Source: a virus. Taken from it: DNA of 64,000 nt. Position numbers and translations under genes: made by a program. This document shows, piece by piece, positions 55,437-63,789 of this stretch. Positions within the stretch are counted from its first letter, which is position 1; every line of letters begins with the position of its first letter. Location of the stretch: IMG/VR virus record IMGVR_UViG_3300034418_006037, positions 25,218 through 89,217 of that record. One strand, written 5' to 3'. A model generated the notes under the pieces. That model was not told the origin of the DNA. It did no database searches and worked only from the letters and a program-made list of their open reading frames with translations.

Positions 55437-56157
55437 CTTCTGGGTATTTGAAAAAGTCAATAGGGCTTTCAAGATACTCATTAATCTTGACAAAGTGGTT
55501 ACAACCAAAGAACCCAGCTGTACCCCCAGAGTAAGATTCAGCAGCCGGGTGGGGTGCAGTTAACACCCAATGACTACCTTCTTCTTCTGGGAATAAAGAC
55601 AGAGTTTCTTCAGTATCAGTTACTTGTATTTGCTCAATCAGTGACTGCGCATCCTTACCCCACCCCACAAACACAATGTTATTATGTTTGGCGCGGATAC
55701 GCTTGAGCACTTCTACAGTAAAGCCTTCCCATATTTTCTTATGGGAGTTAGGTTCCTTCTCTCTAACAGTCAATGACGTGTTGATGAGAAGTACACCTTG
55801 TCTAGCCCAGTGCTCAAGGCTTGTATCGAAATTAGGGTTCACATCCCTACCATGACTTTCATGTAATTCCTTTACAATATTCCTAAGACTGGGACTGAGC
55901 CTACCGTTGTTGGTTGCAAATGCAAGTCCAGTAGCTATTCCGTTATGATACGGGTCTTGACCGATGATGACTACACGGAGATCACGAAACTGAGTCCAGT
56001 CAAAAGCTCTGAATACATTACTCACTGCAGGGTAGCAAGTGTAGTTCCTGTACTCTTCGCTTAAGTCCTTCTTCAGTTTCGCAAATCTCTGTGAGTCAAA
56101 GATCGGTGCGAGGATTGGTGCCCAATCCCCTAACTGTTCTTTGATTTTGTCGTTCAT
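55384..56157 (-). CDS. ung: Uracil-DNA glycosylase, family 1
   Basis: A 257-residue protein that cuts uracil from DNA, leaving an abasic site for repair. The two active-site motifs are present: G66-Q-D68-P-Y-H71 with catalytic Asp68, and A201-P-H203-P with catalytic His203, plus N126 in LLINTSLTV and GFFGCNHF. Bacterial enzymes have a very similar length (about 229) without the extra end. The last 25 residues (FFKYPEDERRHLVPGAEYFHYSG) form a tail that overlaps the next gene. It guards phage DNA against cytosine deamination and dUTP use. It sits in a replication block and overlaps the preceding gene by four bases (ATGA). All catalytic residues are intact, so I expect it to be active. Confidence 0.95.
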   Translation of the reverse strand: MNDKIKEQLGDWAPILAPIFDSQRFAKLKKDLSEEYRNYTCYPAVSNVFRAFDWTQFRDLRVVIIGQDPYHNGIATGLAFATNNGRLSPSLRNIVKELHESHGRDVNPNFDTSLEHWARQGVLLINTSLTVREKEPNSHKKIWEGFTVEVLKRIRAKHNNIVFVGWGKDAQSLIEQIQVTDTEETLSLFPEEEGSHWVLTAPHPAAESYSGGTAGFFGCNHFVKINEYLESPIDFFKYPEDERRHLVPGAEYFHYSG

Positions 56158-56930
56158 AATATTGGTTTACTGGGAGAATAGAACTCTTGATTGAATACCT
56201 CGAGATCGAAACTAGGCTTGCTGTGCAGCTCTGCATCTGCAGGTAGCGTTACATCAAGCTGTCTCTCAATATGAGATCTTAATCCAGGGTCCTTAAAGAG
56301 AATCTTCCCAGTGTGTCCGTCGAAGTCAAAGCCATGAAACTCCAATATTCTCAGCTTCCAATCATCATCTATCTCAGAAAATCTTCCATCTACAAATGCT
56401 GCATATGAAGACTTAGCTTCCTCCGGAACATCGAACACAAATAATACATGATACGGATCAGGGTCGATACGTATCTTAAAATTCCTGAACGAACACAAAG
56501 CAGATTCGAACTTAGTAAACAAGGGATCGCCTGAAAACCGATATAGTAATGCAACACATTCAGGGTATTCAGGGGTACCCATGAACGCATTGACAAACAG
56601 TGAATGCCACAGCATCAGCTTTCTATTCCCACCCATCATCGGGAGAAGGAATATGCTCGAATCTGTGAGTCTATCCACTGACAAGTCATAGCACACTACT
56701 TGGTTGCGCTCACCAGTGCACGGTGTGATCACGTTGATGCGATAGGGGGACTTGGGTCTAGCCCTAATAGTCCCCCCTATCTTAATCTCAAACGTACAAT
56801 CGTCGAGCTTGCAATCAATTCCTATGATTACATCTTGAATCTTCTTTGTTTCACACTTAGAGAGATTCCCAGTCAGACGTACAGTTCTCCCATTGATAGG
56901 GGTGAATTGTAGGTCCGGACATCTCACCAT
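56154..56930 (-). CDS. Unknown conserved protein in the replication block
   Basis: A 258-residue protein with no named domain that I recognise. It has an N-terminal beta half (LQFTPINGRTVRLTGNLSKC, CTFEIKIGGTIRA, YRINVITPC) and a C-terminal part with FHGFDFDGHTGKILFKDPGLRSHIERQLDVTLP and ELHSKPSFDLEVF. I have seen similar proteins between exonuclease and glycosylase-type genes in marine phages. It is joined by overlaps to ung (four bases) and to the exonuclease (seven bases). Its function is unknown. Confidence 0.6.
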   Translation of the reverse strand: MVRCPDLQFTPINGRTVRLTGNLSKCETKKIQDVIIGIDCKLDDCTFEIKIGGTIRARPKSPYRINVITPCTGERNQVVCYDLSVDRLTDSSIFLLPMMGGNRKLMLWHSLFVNAFMGTPEYPECVALLYRFSGDPLFTKFESALCSFRNFKIRIDPDPYHVLFVFDVPEEAKSSYAAFVDGRFSEIDDDWKLRILEFHGFDFDGHTGKILFKDPGLRSHIERQLDVTLPADAELHSKPSFDLEVFNQEFYSPSKPIL

Positions 56931-57685
56931 GGCTCTTCCTCTTCTATTAGTTGAGTAAGTTGCAGAGGTAGTAATGACCTTCCAGTCTCCCTACGCACGT
57001 CTTCTTCTGTCTTCAACAGATAGACGAGCCTAAAGGTTTCATGGAACTTCATCACACCCTCCACCATACCGAACTTCTCCACGAACTTCTTCAGCGCAAA
57101 TGCTTCGTAGTCCTTGGTTCTGTCCTTCAACCAATTGTCAGCGGTTTTAACACCGACACCGGGAATGCCTGGGATATTGTCCGTACTATCACCCATGAGC
57201 ACTTGCTTCCAAAGGAACTTAAGTGCTTCATCAGGTGAAGTATGCAGGAACTCTGCCTTACCATAGTTGTAATGCATCCCAACACACTGGTACAGAACGT
57301 CCTTGTCTGGGGAGCAGATAATCGTACTACGGTTATCCGTATACGAGTAATAGCTCACAAGGTCGTCTGCCTCCAGCTCCTTGATACCCCACATGTTATA
57401 CTTCTGCTTGAGATGCTCACGCAGTGCATAGAACACAGGAGGTTTAGGTCGTCCTTTACGATTCCCTTTGTAGTTATCAGTCACTTCATACCTGAAGCAA
57501 CGTCCTTCTGTAAGGAACCCAACGAACTTGGAAGTGTTACACTCTGATAGCATTGTTGCAATCCTCTGGTCTATTCCATAGATAGCATCCTCTAGGGTAG
57601 GCTTATCCATTTCATAGTACAACAGAGAATCAGCATCAATGAGACAGATGTTCCCATCTCTGGGTAGTCTCTCGATACTGCTCAT
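56924..57685 (-). CDS. 5'-3' exonuclease / flap endonuclease (PIN-like, FEN family)
   Basis: A 253-residue nuclease that removes RNA primers and flaps during replication. Metal-binding acids are in place: D17 and D19 (LIDADS), E105, D107, D108 (ELEADDLV), D127 and D129 (SPDKD), D166 and D169 (MGDSTDNIPG). The helix-3-turn-helix DNA-binding element is residues 164-183, ending GVGVKTA. It resembles T5/T7-type phage exonucleases and the N-terminal domain of Pol I. It lies next to an rII pair and ung. No DNA polymerase gene is recognisable in the window. Confidence 0.9.
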   Translation of the reverse strand: MSSIERLPRDGNICLIDADSLLYYEMDKPTLEDAIYGIDQRIATMLSECNTSKFVGFLTEGRCFRYEVTDNYKGNRKGRPKPPVFYALREHLKQKYNMWGIKELEADDLVSYYSYTDNRSTIICSPDKDVLYQCVGMHYNYGKAEFLHTSPDEALKFLWKQVLMGDSTDNIPGIPGVGVKTADNWLKDRTKDYEAFALKKFVEKFGMVEGVMKFHETFRLVYLLKTEEDVRRETGRSLLPLQLTQLIEEEEPW

Positions 57686-57686
57686 G

Positions 57687-58853
57687 TCACAGTACCTTTA
57701 TCTCCGCCGTCTCATCTGCAATCTTGTTGTATTCTGCAATGATATCTTCCTTCATCTCTTCCCACTGCTCATCAGTTAGAGCAGCGTAAGACGAAGAATG
57801 ATACATACTACCGTTCACCCCAACAAGGCTGGAGTGTACGAAGTATTGCAAACAACGAATGGCACCATCCAAGGAATCAGGGATAGCACCAATATGCATT
57901 GGGTCAACGAATATATTGTGAATCTCACCAGTGTACCATGCGATGTACTTAAGGCCACCGACATGCAAACCTTCTACACAAGATCGTGAGTCGTCTGTAT
58001 TCACATTACTCCATGATGGGAGTCTGTGTGTACAACCAACTTTAATAAAGTGTTGAGGTTCTGCATATCCGTTAGCACCTTCACAGTAGAAAGCATCACC
58101 ACTACTACCCATCACTGAAGGTTCGAACAGTCTATCCTCCACAATATCTGGGAAGCCTTCACTGTCAATCTCCCCAGTATCAGGGTTGAAGGTACGCTGA
58201 TAGCGAGGAATCTCTTCCCCAGTCTCAGTGTCATACTTGTGCAGTATCTCACGAGATACTTTGAAAGCATTGACAAGACCCTCTTTGGTGATCTTAACTT
58301 GGTACATGGTAGCACGCTGTTCTGCAAGCTCTTCACTCAGACCGTGATCCTCCATCAGCTCACGCTTCAGGGTAGGATGCACATACTTCATGTCTACGAA
58401 CTCACAGAATCGCTTGGTGAAATCTTCACCTTTACCGCTCCGCAATTTCTCACGGAGTATAGGATTGCGGCACCACCGCATCCAGAGCTTAAAGAGCGGA
58501 GTAACATCAGCACCCAATGCTTCTGACTCATAGATTCTATCTACGAATGTCTTAGGCATTGCAATGTCAATGATTCCCCCGTCTTTGAACTGAACGAAGT
58601 AACGTCCCGCAGGATCCTTGTAGAGAGTAGCACCGACAAAGTCAGCTTCTATACTTCTCTCACTTAGATCCTCAGTACACAACAAAGAAAACTCAGAGAG
58701 TATCTTGTTGTATTCTTCCACAGAATCAGCAGCGTCCGCTTGATTAGCAAGCGAAACCATCTGCTCGTAGATATCCTTCTCGAATGAACGAGAGTACGGG
58801 GTGTTGCCGTAGCTGCCGGATATCAATTCACCTATCACGTTGATGCTGATCAT
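57687..58853 (-). CDS. rIIB-like protein
   Basis: A 388-residue protein. The C-terminal third has the signature of T4 rIIB and its relatives: SCVEGLHVGGLKYIAWYTG, then NIFVDPMHIGAIPDSLDGAIRCLQYFV. It follows directly on the rIIA-like gene with a four-base overlap, as rIIA and rIIB do in T4. In T4 the pair guards against exclusion by lambda rex and is tied to the membrane; the function in other phages is not well known. The N-terminal half (DPAGRYFVQFKDGGIIDIAMPK) has no clear domain. The start is the ATG at 58853. Confidence 0.8.
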   Translation of the reverse strand: MISINVIGELISGSYGNTPYSRSFEKDIYEQMVSLANQADAADSVEEYNKILSEFSLLCTEDLSERSIEADFVGATLYKDPAGRYFVQFKDGGIIDIAMPKTFVDRIYESEALGADVTPLFKLWMRWCRNPILREKLRSGKGEDFTKRFCEFVDMKYVHPTLKRELMEDHGLSEELAEQRATMYQVKITKEGLVNAFKVSREILHKYDTETGEEIPRYQRTFNPDTGEIDSEGFPDIVEDRLFEPSVMGSSGDAFYCEGANGYAEPQHFIKVGCTHRLPSWSNVNTDDSRSCVEGLHVGGLKYIAWYTGEIHNIFVDPMHIGAIPDSLDGAIRCLQYFVHSSLVGVNGSMYHSSSYAALTDEQWEEMKEDIIAEYNKIADETAEIKVL

Positions 58854-61546
58854 AATGGTGGGTTAAAGTTATTTCTGTCTTTCAGTTTCATATATGCTTC
58901 TACTTCATCCCAGAACTCAGTTCCACGATTAGGGTAGAAGTGCACAGAATCAAACAATGCTCTGAGTGGCTCGAGGTACTCCTCCATATACATACTCAGT
59001 TGTAAGATCTCATCGTTAAAGATAGTGCAATCGATGTCAGCTACCTTAAACAGTTCCAATGACTTAGCCTTTATTTGCTCAGGGTCATCTGTTGATTCCA
59101 AGAAGACTTGCATCTCATGCATCTTCTTCATCAACCTGATGATATCCTGTGCTGCTTCAGACTCAGGTGTTAAACTGTTCTTGTAGTACTGATACTTATC
59201 GTATTGCCTAAGCTTATCGTAGACATCCCCAAACTGTGGGTCGATATGACGAAGATGACCTACCCACTCAGGTAGATTGACGAGAGATGTTCCCGTCAGC
59301 CATTGTCTAGCTTTACTGTGCATTGTCCATTTATCGTTTTCAATGATAGAGAAGAACTCGCTAATGTGCTTGGCATTGCTACCGTTTAACACTTTAGCTG
59401 TCTTTTGGGAAACTCTGAAGATTTGTATATCTGTTTGCTTTACAGCATCTACAGGAGACAATCCTTGTGGCCAACCTCCAGCCCATTTGTGGAAGCGCAC
59501 AGGATTGAATTGACTAAAGCATGGATGCCCGTCAACTGCAGTATCATTACGATACGTCATATCCCACGGTGATGCTGCTGAGTAGATATCTTCCCACCTA
59601 GGAACTTGCGGAGCACATATGGTAGCAGCTAACTTGAGCAGCGCCTCATCTTCCTTAGTACCGTAGAAAGTTTCTATGGAAGAATTCTTGATGCTGTTCA
59701 GAGGTGCTTCTACCTTATCGAATACCCAAGCCTCTACAAACGTTGAGTATTTCTCGTCTCCAGCGTGTGGCCTCCGAAGTGTGTACAGCACATCGGTACC
59801 AGCTAGCTTCCTTCTCTCTTCTGCAGACATATTAGCAAAGTGTAAGTTTGCTATAGCTGCTTCTTCCATCGCTTCTAGATTCTCTTCGAAGTCCTTGGGT
59901 ACTTCCATCTCATCGTAGTCCCACTTGATAACCTTAGAGTCTTTAATCAATTCCCAGTTGCTGTCTCTAGCCATATCAATGGCATCGAATGCAGCAAGCT
60001 GAGTCTTGGTTGCAAACTCTGGGATTACAGGGTGGTGCTCGCTGATGATGGATAATGTACCATTCTGCAGTAGGTACATGTCTTTCACCTTGGACGCATT
60101 CCCAGATACGAAGTACAGGTTATCGAAATTAACCTGACTCCATCCAGCTTCTTCTCTCTCTATCGTAACCTTCCCTCCTTTAACTACTTTGCGCACGTTA
60201 CGAACCTTGTAACCTTTGAGCAATACACTAGGTGCACCATATGCAATGTTCTTGTCACCAGGAAAACGTGGGCGCAGCTTCTCTTTATCAACGATACGAC
60301 CTAGATTAGATAGTGCGGAATTGTTATGTTGCCCTGTATAGAGAACATCTCTGCACTTTCTGACCCATGTCATAAAGTCTTTCTCATCTAACGATTCCTC
60401 GATCATATTAGTAGCGTCTTGAGCTGCCCTCTCAATAGCTTCTTGTATGAACTTCTTCGTATGGTCATTCCATATAACTTTCTCCCTCGAAGGTGTGACA
60501 TCAACGCCCTCTTGGACGATGACCTCCTCACCTGTTTCGCTGTCTTTGTACACCTGACGAGCCGGACACTTGATAGCGACCGAACCCCACAGCTGTTCCA
60601 TCTCCAGCTCTCTAAAATCCACATAGCCGTAGTTAATCCCCGTAGTGGCTCCTTGGTTCTTAACTAGCAGTATATGTGGTTTAGACCATGCATAAGATTC
60701 ACCTAGTATGAGGTTGTCAGAGTTGTACAAGACACTGTTTCCTAGTGTCTTATTACTCGTATGACCGTCCTCATACGTATAGTAAAACTTAACGTTTGGG
60801 ATGTAGCATAGCTGATCCTGTACTGCGTCAACAAACTTCATACGATTGTGACGCTTGACACCGAAGGAAACTTCAGTGTAGTTCAGCATTGCTGCATCCT
60901 GGTAGTAAACGATAGTACCATCTGATAGTACCACACTCCCGTCTGCTTCCCACTTACTGATCAGAAAGTCAGTCTTGTAGGCATAGCAGTTAAACTTGAA
61001 TAGCTTACCGTTATGTACGGTAGTTACAGTGTAGAAGTCTACTCCTGTTGAGAGTGGGACTTTTGCCCCAAGTCCGAAGGCTCCGAAGTTTTCTGCTGTG
61101 TTCCTCTTTGTCGAGAAACCCAGTTCGAGGTAACCTTCGAGTCTATTAGCGCCAATACCCACGCCATGGTCCATAACGCTAAACCGATCGCAATAACCTG
61201 TACCGTCTCGTTCATAATAGTTTACTTCGACTAGATTTTCAGAGCTAAGGTACTCTTTGTTATAATAACTAGGATTAAAGTTTGAGTCACGATACTCGTC
61301 TTCTGTACGTGTGATGTAATAGTCTTCAACTTTCTTCTCCCCGTTAATAATCTCTATAGCAATCTCCTTCTCGCGTTGTGAATCGCAGGCGTTAGTTACT
61401 AACTCACGCACAGTTGAAGCAATAGGTGTAGAGTATTGTGTGGATTGAAGAACATCAAAGACCAATTTCTCAGCGGCTTTATTGATCCGCTTTTTGACCC
61501 CCTCGGTGTTACTAACGACCGAGGTCCCAATTGTTTTGATACTCAT
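58850..61546 (-). CDS. rIIA-like GHKL ATPase
   Basis: An 898-residue protein with an N-terminal GHKL ATP-binding fold: E48 and N52 in the N box (VRELVTNACDSQ), D126-x-G128-x-G130 in the G1 box (MDHGVGIG), and G155-AF-G158-L-G160 in the G2 box. Such folds are in gyrase B, Hsp90, MutL and histidine kinases, and in T4 rIIA. The rest (about 380-898) is a long mixed region with no second named domain that I can see. It is followed by the rIIB-like gene. A short hairpin lies a few bases before its start codon on the transcript. Confidence 0.85.
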   Translation of the reverse strand: MSIKTIGTSVVSNTEGVKKRINKAAEKLVFDVLQSTQYSTPIASTVRELVTNACDSQREKEIAIEIINGEKKVEDYYITRTEDEYRDSNFNPSYYNKEYLSSENLVEVNYYERDGTGYCDRFSVMDHGVGIGANRLEGYLELGFSTKRNTAENFGAFGLGAKVPLSTGVDFYTVTTVHNGKLFKFNCYAYKTDFLISKWEADGSVVLSDGTIVYYQDAAMLNYTEVSFGVKRHNRMKFVDAVQDQLCYIPNVKFYYTYEDGHTSNKTLGNSVLYNSDNLILGESYAWSKPHILLVKNQGATTGINYGYVDFRELEMEQLWGSVAIKCPARQVYKDSETGEEVIVQEGVDVTPSREKVIWNDHTKKFIQEAIERAAQDATNMIEESLDEKDFMTWVRKCRDVLYTGQHNNSALSNLGRIVDKEKLRPRFPGDKNIAYGAPSVLLKGYKVRNVRKVVKGGKVTIEREEAGWSQVNFDNLYFVSGNASKVKDMYLLQNGTLSIISEHHPVIPEFATKTQLAAFDAIDMARDSNWELIKDSKVIKWDYDEMEVPKDFEENLEAMEEAAIANLHFANMSAEERRKLAGTDVLYTLRRPHAGDEKYSTFVEAWVFDKVEAPLNSIKNSSIETFYGTKEDEALLKLAATICAPQVPRWEDIYSAASPWDMTYRNDTAVDGHPCFSQFNPVRFHKWAGGWPQGLSPVDAVKQTDIQIFRVSQKTAKVLNGSNAKHISEFFSIIENDKWTMHSKARQWLTGTSLVNLPEWVGHLRHIDPQFGDVYDKLRQYDKYQYYKNSLTPESEAAQDIIRLMKKMHEMQVFLESTDDPEQIKAKSLELFKVADIDCTIFNDEILQLSMYMEEYLEPLRALFDSVHFYPNRGTEFWDEVEAYMKLKDRNNFNPPL

Positions 61547-61553
61547 AATGAAA

Positions 61554-61574
61554 AGCCCCTAACTAGTAGGGGCT
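61554..61574 (-). terminator. Hairpin at the nuclease/rIIA junction, attenuator-like
   Basis: In the minus-strand transcript AGCCCCTA, loop CTAGT, TAGGGGCT form a perfect 8-bp stem followed by UUUUCAUUAUG, ending at the rIIA start. The left arm contains the last codons of the nuclease gene and its TAG stop lies at the edge of the loop. The short U run makes it a weak terminator that could lower rIIA/rIIB output; ribosomes finishing the nuclease would melt it. Confidence 0.6.
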
Positions 61575-62032
61575 ATAATTTCTAGGATTTTCTGTACTGT
61601 CTCGATGTTCTGCTTCTGATTCCTCGGTACAAATAGCACCGGAGGATTCTCGCGTTCCATCAACAACTTCTTGAACATCTTCCACTTAAGTGGGAAACGC
61701 TCGTTAGCATAGCCCTTACACTCTATTATCCATCGACCTTGTGGGTCAACAAAGTCAGGAGTGTAAGTAATGTCTCGGACTTTATACTTCTGTTTGTCCA
61801 AGTATCCAGTTTTACCGTTGTCCTCATAAGAAGCAGCTTCATAGTAAAAGCCTTCGAGCAGCACAAACTTGTGCTTCTCGTAGTCAGACTTGATGCCTGC
61901 TTCTTTGAGTTGTCTGTAACAGTGGGCTTCTAGCTGAGAACGAAACTTTATTCCGTCAACCTCTTTCGCTTTCGCGTTCCGTACTCTGCTCCTTGAATTC
62001 CGTGCTCCGGTTCTCCTTCCCCGTGATGACAT
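61559..62032 (-). CDS. DUF1064-type PD-(D/E)XK nuclease
   Basis: A 157-residue protein. A basic start (SSRGRRTGARNSRSRVRNAKAKE) leads into DGIKFRSQLEAHCYRQLKEAGI with E35, and the nuclease core Y-T-P92-D93 and I-I-E104-C-K106. This is the layout of the DUF1064 family of phage endonucleases, which may cut branched or non-host DNA. The long KWKMFKKLL helix follows as in the family. The start overlaps the primase gene by 77 bases, since no other good start lies between residue 1 and the core. Confidence 0.8.
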   Translation of the reverse strand: MSSRGRRTGARNSRSRVRNAKAKEVDGIKFRSQLEAHCYRQLKEAGIKSDYEKHKFVLLEGFYYEAASYEDNGKTGYLDKQKYKVRDITYTPDFVDPQGRWIIECKGYANERFPLKWKMFKKLLMERENPPVLFVPRNQKQNIETVQKILEIIAPTS

Positions 62033-62987
62033 TCCTTGCTGTATCTAGTCCATGATCTCTAACTAGGTCAGAGATATCCTTACTGCGATAATACGAAGGA
62101 ATAACTAGATTAGTAAGGTTGTACTCACGACAGATTTTCTCCCCCATCTCTTGCCCTGCATTACGCTTCTTATCGAAGTCGTTATCATACAGTACAATTA
62201 CTTCTTTGAAGCGGGCTTTCGCTTCGGTGATAGTTTCTTGTAACGGCATGAGCATCTCCGACTGAAGAGCGAAGGCGGGGAAGTCAAGCACTCGAAGGCA
62301 CATGATATCCTTAAGGGAACTTGTGAGAAATACAGTCTCACCACTCCTAGGTAACTGTTGATACCCCTGCAAGCAGTGAGCACCCACGTTAGAAGCCCAT
62401 TTAAAATCTGTTTCAAGAGGACGGTAAATCTTATAACCGCAGTCAAACCTGTAACGATAACTGATACTAGTGCACGAAAAACGCTGTTCATTAATCCAAT
62501 AGTGTGTGATAGGGAGCACATCAAATTTAGACAGAACAGATTTATCAATAGCAAACTGTGACCAGAAATCCAAGTCAGACTTTTCCCAGTCTCTTGTACG
62601 AACTTTTATCTTCGCCGGTCTTTTCTCTCTGATCTCCTTCTCCAGCTTTCTAACAGGAACGCGCATGCGACTGCCAGCGCTGAGCCCGAGACCAAAGTTC
62701 CGATCAATATGTCGTAGGGTATCATAAAAACTAAGGTTGTATTTGTATCCAATATAGCTGAAACAATCGAAGCTGTGTTCAGGACAACCAAAGTCTTTAT
62801 ACCAGAGTCTACCCCCGTACTGAGTGATAGAGACTGTAGGGTTGTTATCTTCACGAAGGTCGCTCTTAAACTTCTTGTTTGGTTCTTCGAAGTGAGAGCA
62901 GAAATACTGAAAGATCTGATACTCAGAGACTTTCTCTAGTATCGTATCCTTATTAAGTACATCTTCGCTTTTTCTTGACTGTATCAT
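61956..62987 (-). CDS. Toprim primase-like protein
   Basis: A 343-residue protein that should start DNA strands by making short primers. Residues 38-100 (KFKSDLREDNNPTVSITQYGGRLWYKDFG...FDCFSYIGYKYNLSF) match the start of phage DNA primases. The Toprim part has Y267-D-N-D270 (IVLYDND), and the later KDISDL (303-308). The usual Glu of the first Toprim motif is not present: the matching segment is LTSSLKDIM (221-229), as in a phage branch of these enzymes with KD in place. A CHC2 zinc finger with four ligands is not visible (only C68, H71 and C75). The basic, low-complexity C-terminus is where the nuclease gene overlaps. Confidence 0.75.
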   Translation of the reverse strand: MIQSRKSEDVLNKDTILEKVSEYQIFQYFCSHFEEPNKKFKSDLREDNNPTVSITQYGGRLWYKDFGCPEHSFDCFSYIGYKYNLSFYDTLRHIDRNFGLGLSAGSRMRVPVRKLEKEIREKRPAKIKVRTRDWEKSDLDFWSQFAIDKSVLSKFDVLPITHYWINEQRFSCTSISYRYRFDCGYKIYRPLETDFKWASNVGAHCLQGYQQLPRSGETVFLTSSLKDIMCLRVLDFPAFALQSEMLMPLQETITEAKARFKEVIVLYDNDFDKKRNAGQEMGEKICREYNLTNLVIPSYYRSKDISDLVRDHGLDTARNVITGKENRSTEFKEQSTERESERG

Positions 62988-62997
62988 GATGAGTATT

Positions 62998-63027
62998 GGG
63001 GGAGAGCATCTTGTCCTACTCTCCCCC
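62998..63027 (-). other. GC-rich hairpin between SSB-like and primase genes
   Basis: GGGGGAGAG (62998-63006) and CTCTCCCCC (63019-63027) form a perfect 9-bp stem with a 12-base loop, in the 46-base gap that ends at the primase ATG. On the minus transcript no U run follows, so it is more likely an mRNA 3'-end shield, an RNA-processing site or a translation control for primase than a terminator. Confidence 0.6.
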
Positions 63028-63033
63028 TCATCA

Positions 63034-63789
63034 TCAACTCCAAGGATCGTCAGCCTCTACGGCTGCCGGCTCCTCTTCGTTGGGTGCTACTACATTAGGT
63101 GTGTACCGTTGCAACTGAAGGTCAGAGTTGTACTCAGCGTTAAAGGTACCATATTCATCGTTCAATCTTCTGACGAAGATATCATCACGCTTTGGCTTGA
63201 GTCTTCCGAAGCACTTGTTGTACACCTGCTGGTACTTACCGTCTTTGACACCGAGCATGACTCGGAGCTTGTTGTCGGAAAGAGAGGTAACAAGCTTCTT
63301 GAGTTCCTCAACCTTACCACTGAAGATATCATCAACGGTATCGAAAGCACACTCACCATCGTTAGGTATGTTAGCCCACGCTTTGACGAAGTCAATGAGA
63401 ACTTCCTCACCCGGATAAGTACGACGTACACCTTCAGATTTGAACCAGTCCGGAGCTGAACTAGGGTCTTTTGCCCAAGTAACCTGACCGTAATTGTTGG
63501 TGATTTGGAACTTACCTGTTGCTGATTCCTTACGATGCTTGTCACCGATGAGGATCTCGAGTCTGGTGGTGAAGTTATGTTCGTCATTGTGCAGCCAGAA
63601 TGCAAGCTTACCCGTCTTATCACCCATATCGACAGAGTATGTAGGCTCTGTCTTCATGTTGACACCGATGGAAGCTAGCTCACCCAAGTTAGGGTTGACT
63701 GCCACAACACGCACAGGTGCGATACCAGTAAACAGTGGGATACCCCCACCAGCTACTTGTACGTCAGAGGAGTTTGATTGAATTGCCAT
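63034..63789 (-). CDS. Single-stranded DNA-binding protein (SSB-like)
   Basis: A 251-residue protein. A beta-rich centre (APVRVVAVNPNLGEL, GKLAFWLHNDEHNFTTRLEILIG, FQITNNYGQVTWAK) is followed by a helical part and an acidic tail ending EADDPWS, like the C-terminal tip of bacterial SSB that recruits other replication proteins. I recognise it as a phage SSB family, not the bacterial SSB fold by sequence. It lies upstream of primase in the same operon, which fits replication. Its start overlaps the stop of the partial gene upstream (TAATG). Confidence 0.75.
   Translation of the reverse strand: MAIQSNSSDVQVAGGGIPLFTGIAPVRVVAVNPNLGELASIGVNMKTEPTYSVDMGDKTGKLAFWLHNDEHNFTTRLEILIGDKHRKESATGKFQITNNYGQVTWAKDPSSAPDWFKSEGVRRTYPGEEVLIDFVKAWANIPNDGECAFDTVDDIFSGKVEELKKLVTSLSDNKLRVMLGVKDGKYQQVYNKCFGRLKPKRDDIFVRRLNDEYGTFNAEYNSDLQLQRYTPNVVAPNEEEPAAVEADDPWS

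Noticed and set aside
58239-58526. Plus-strand frame inside the rIIB-like gene
   Set aside because: No domain and it lies wholly inside a well-supported minus-strand gene.
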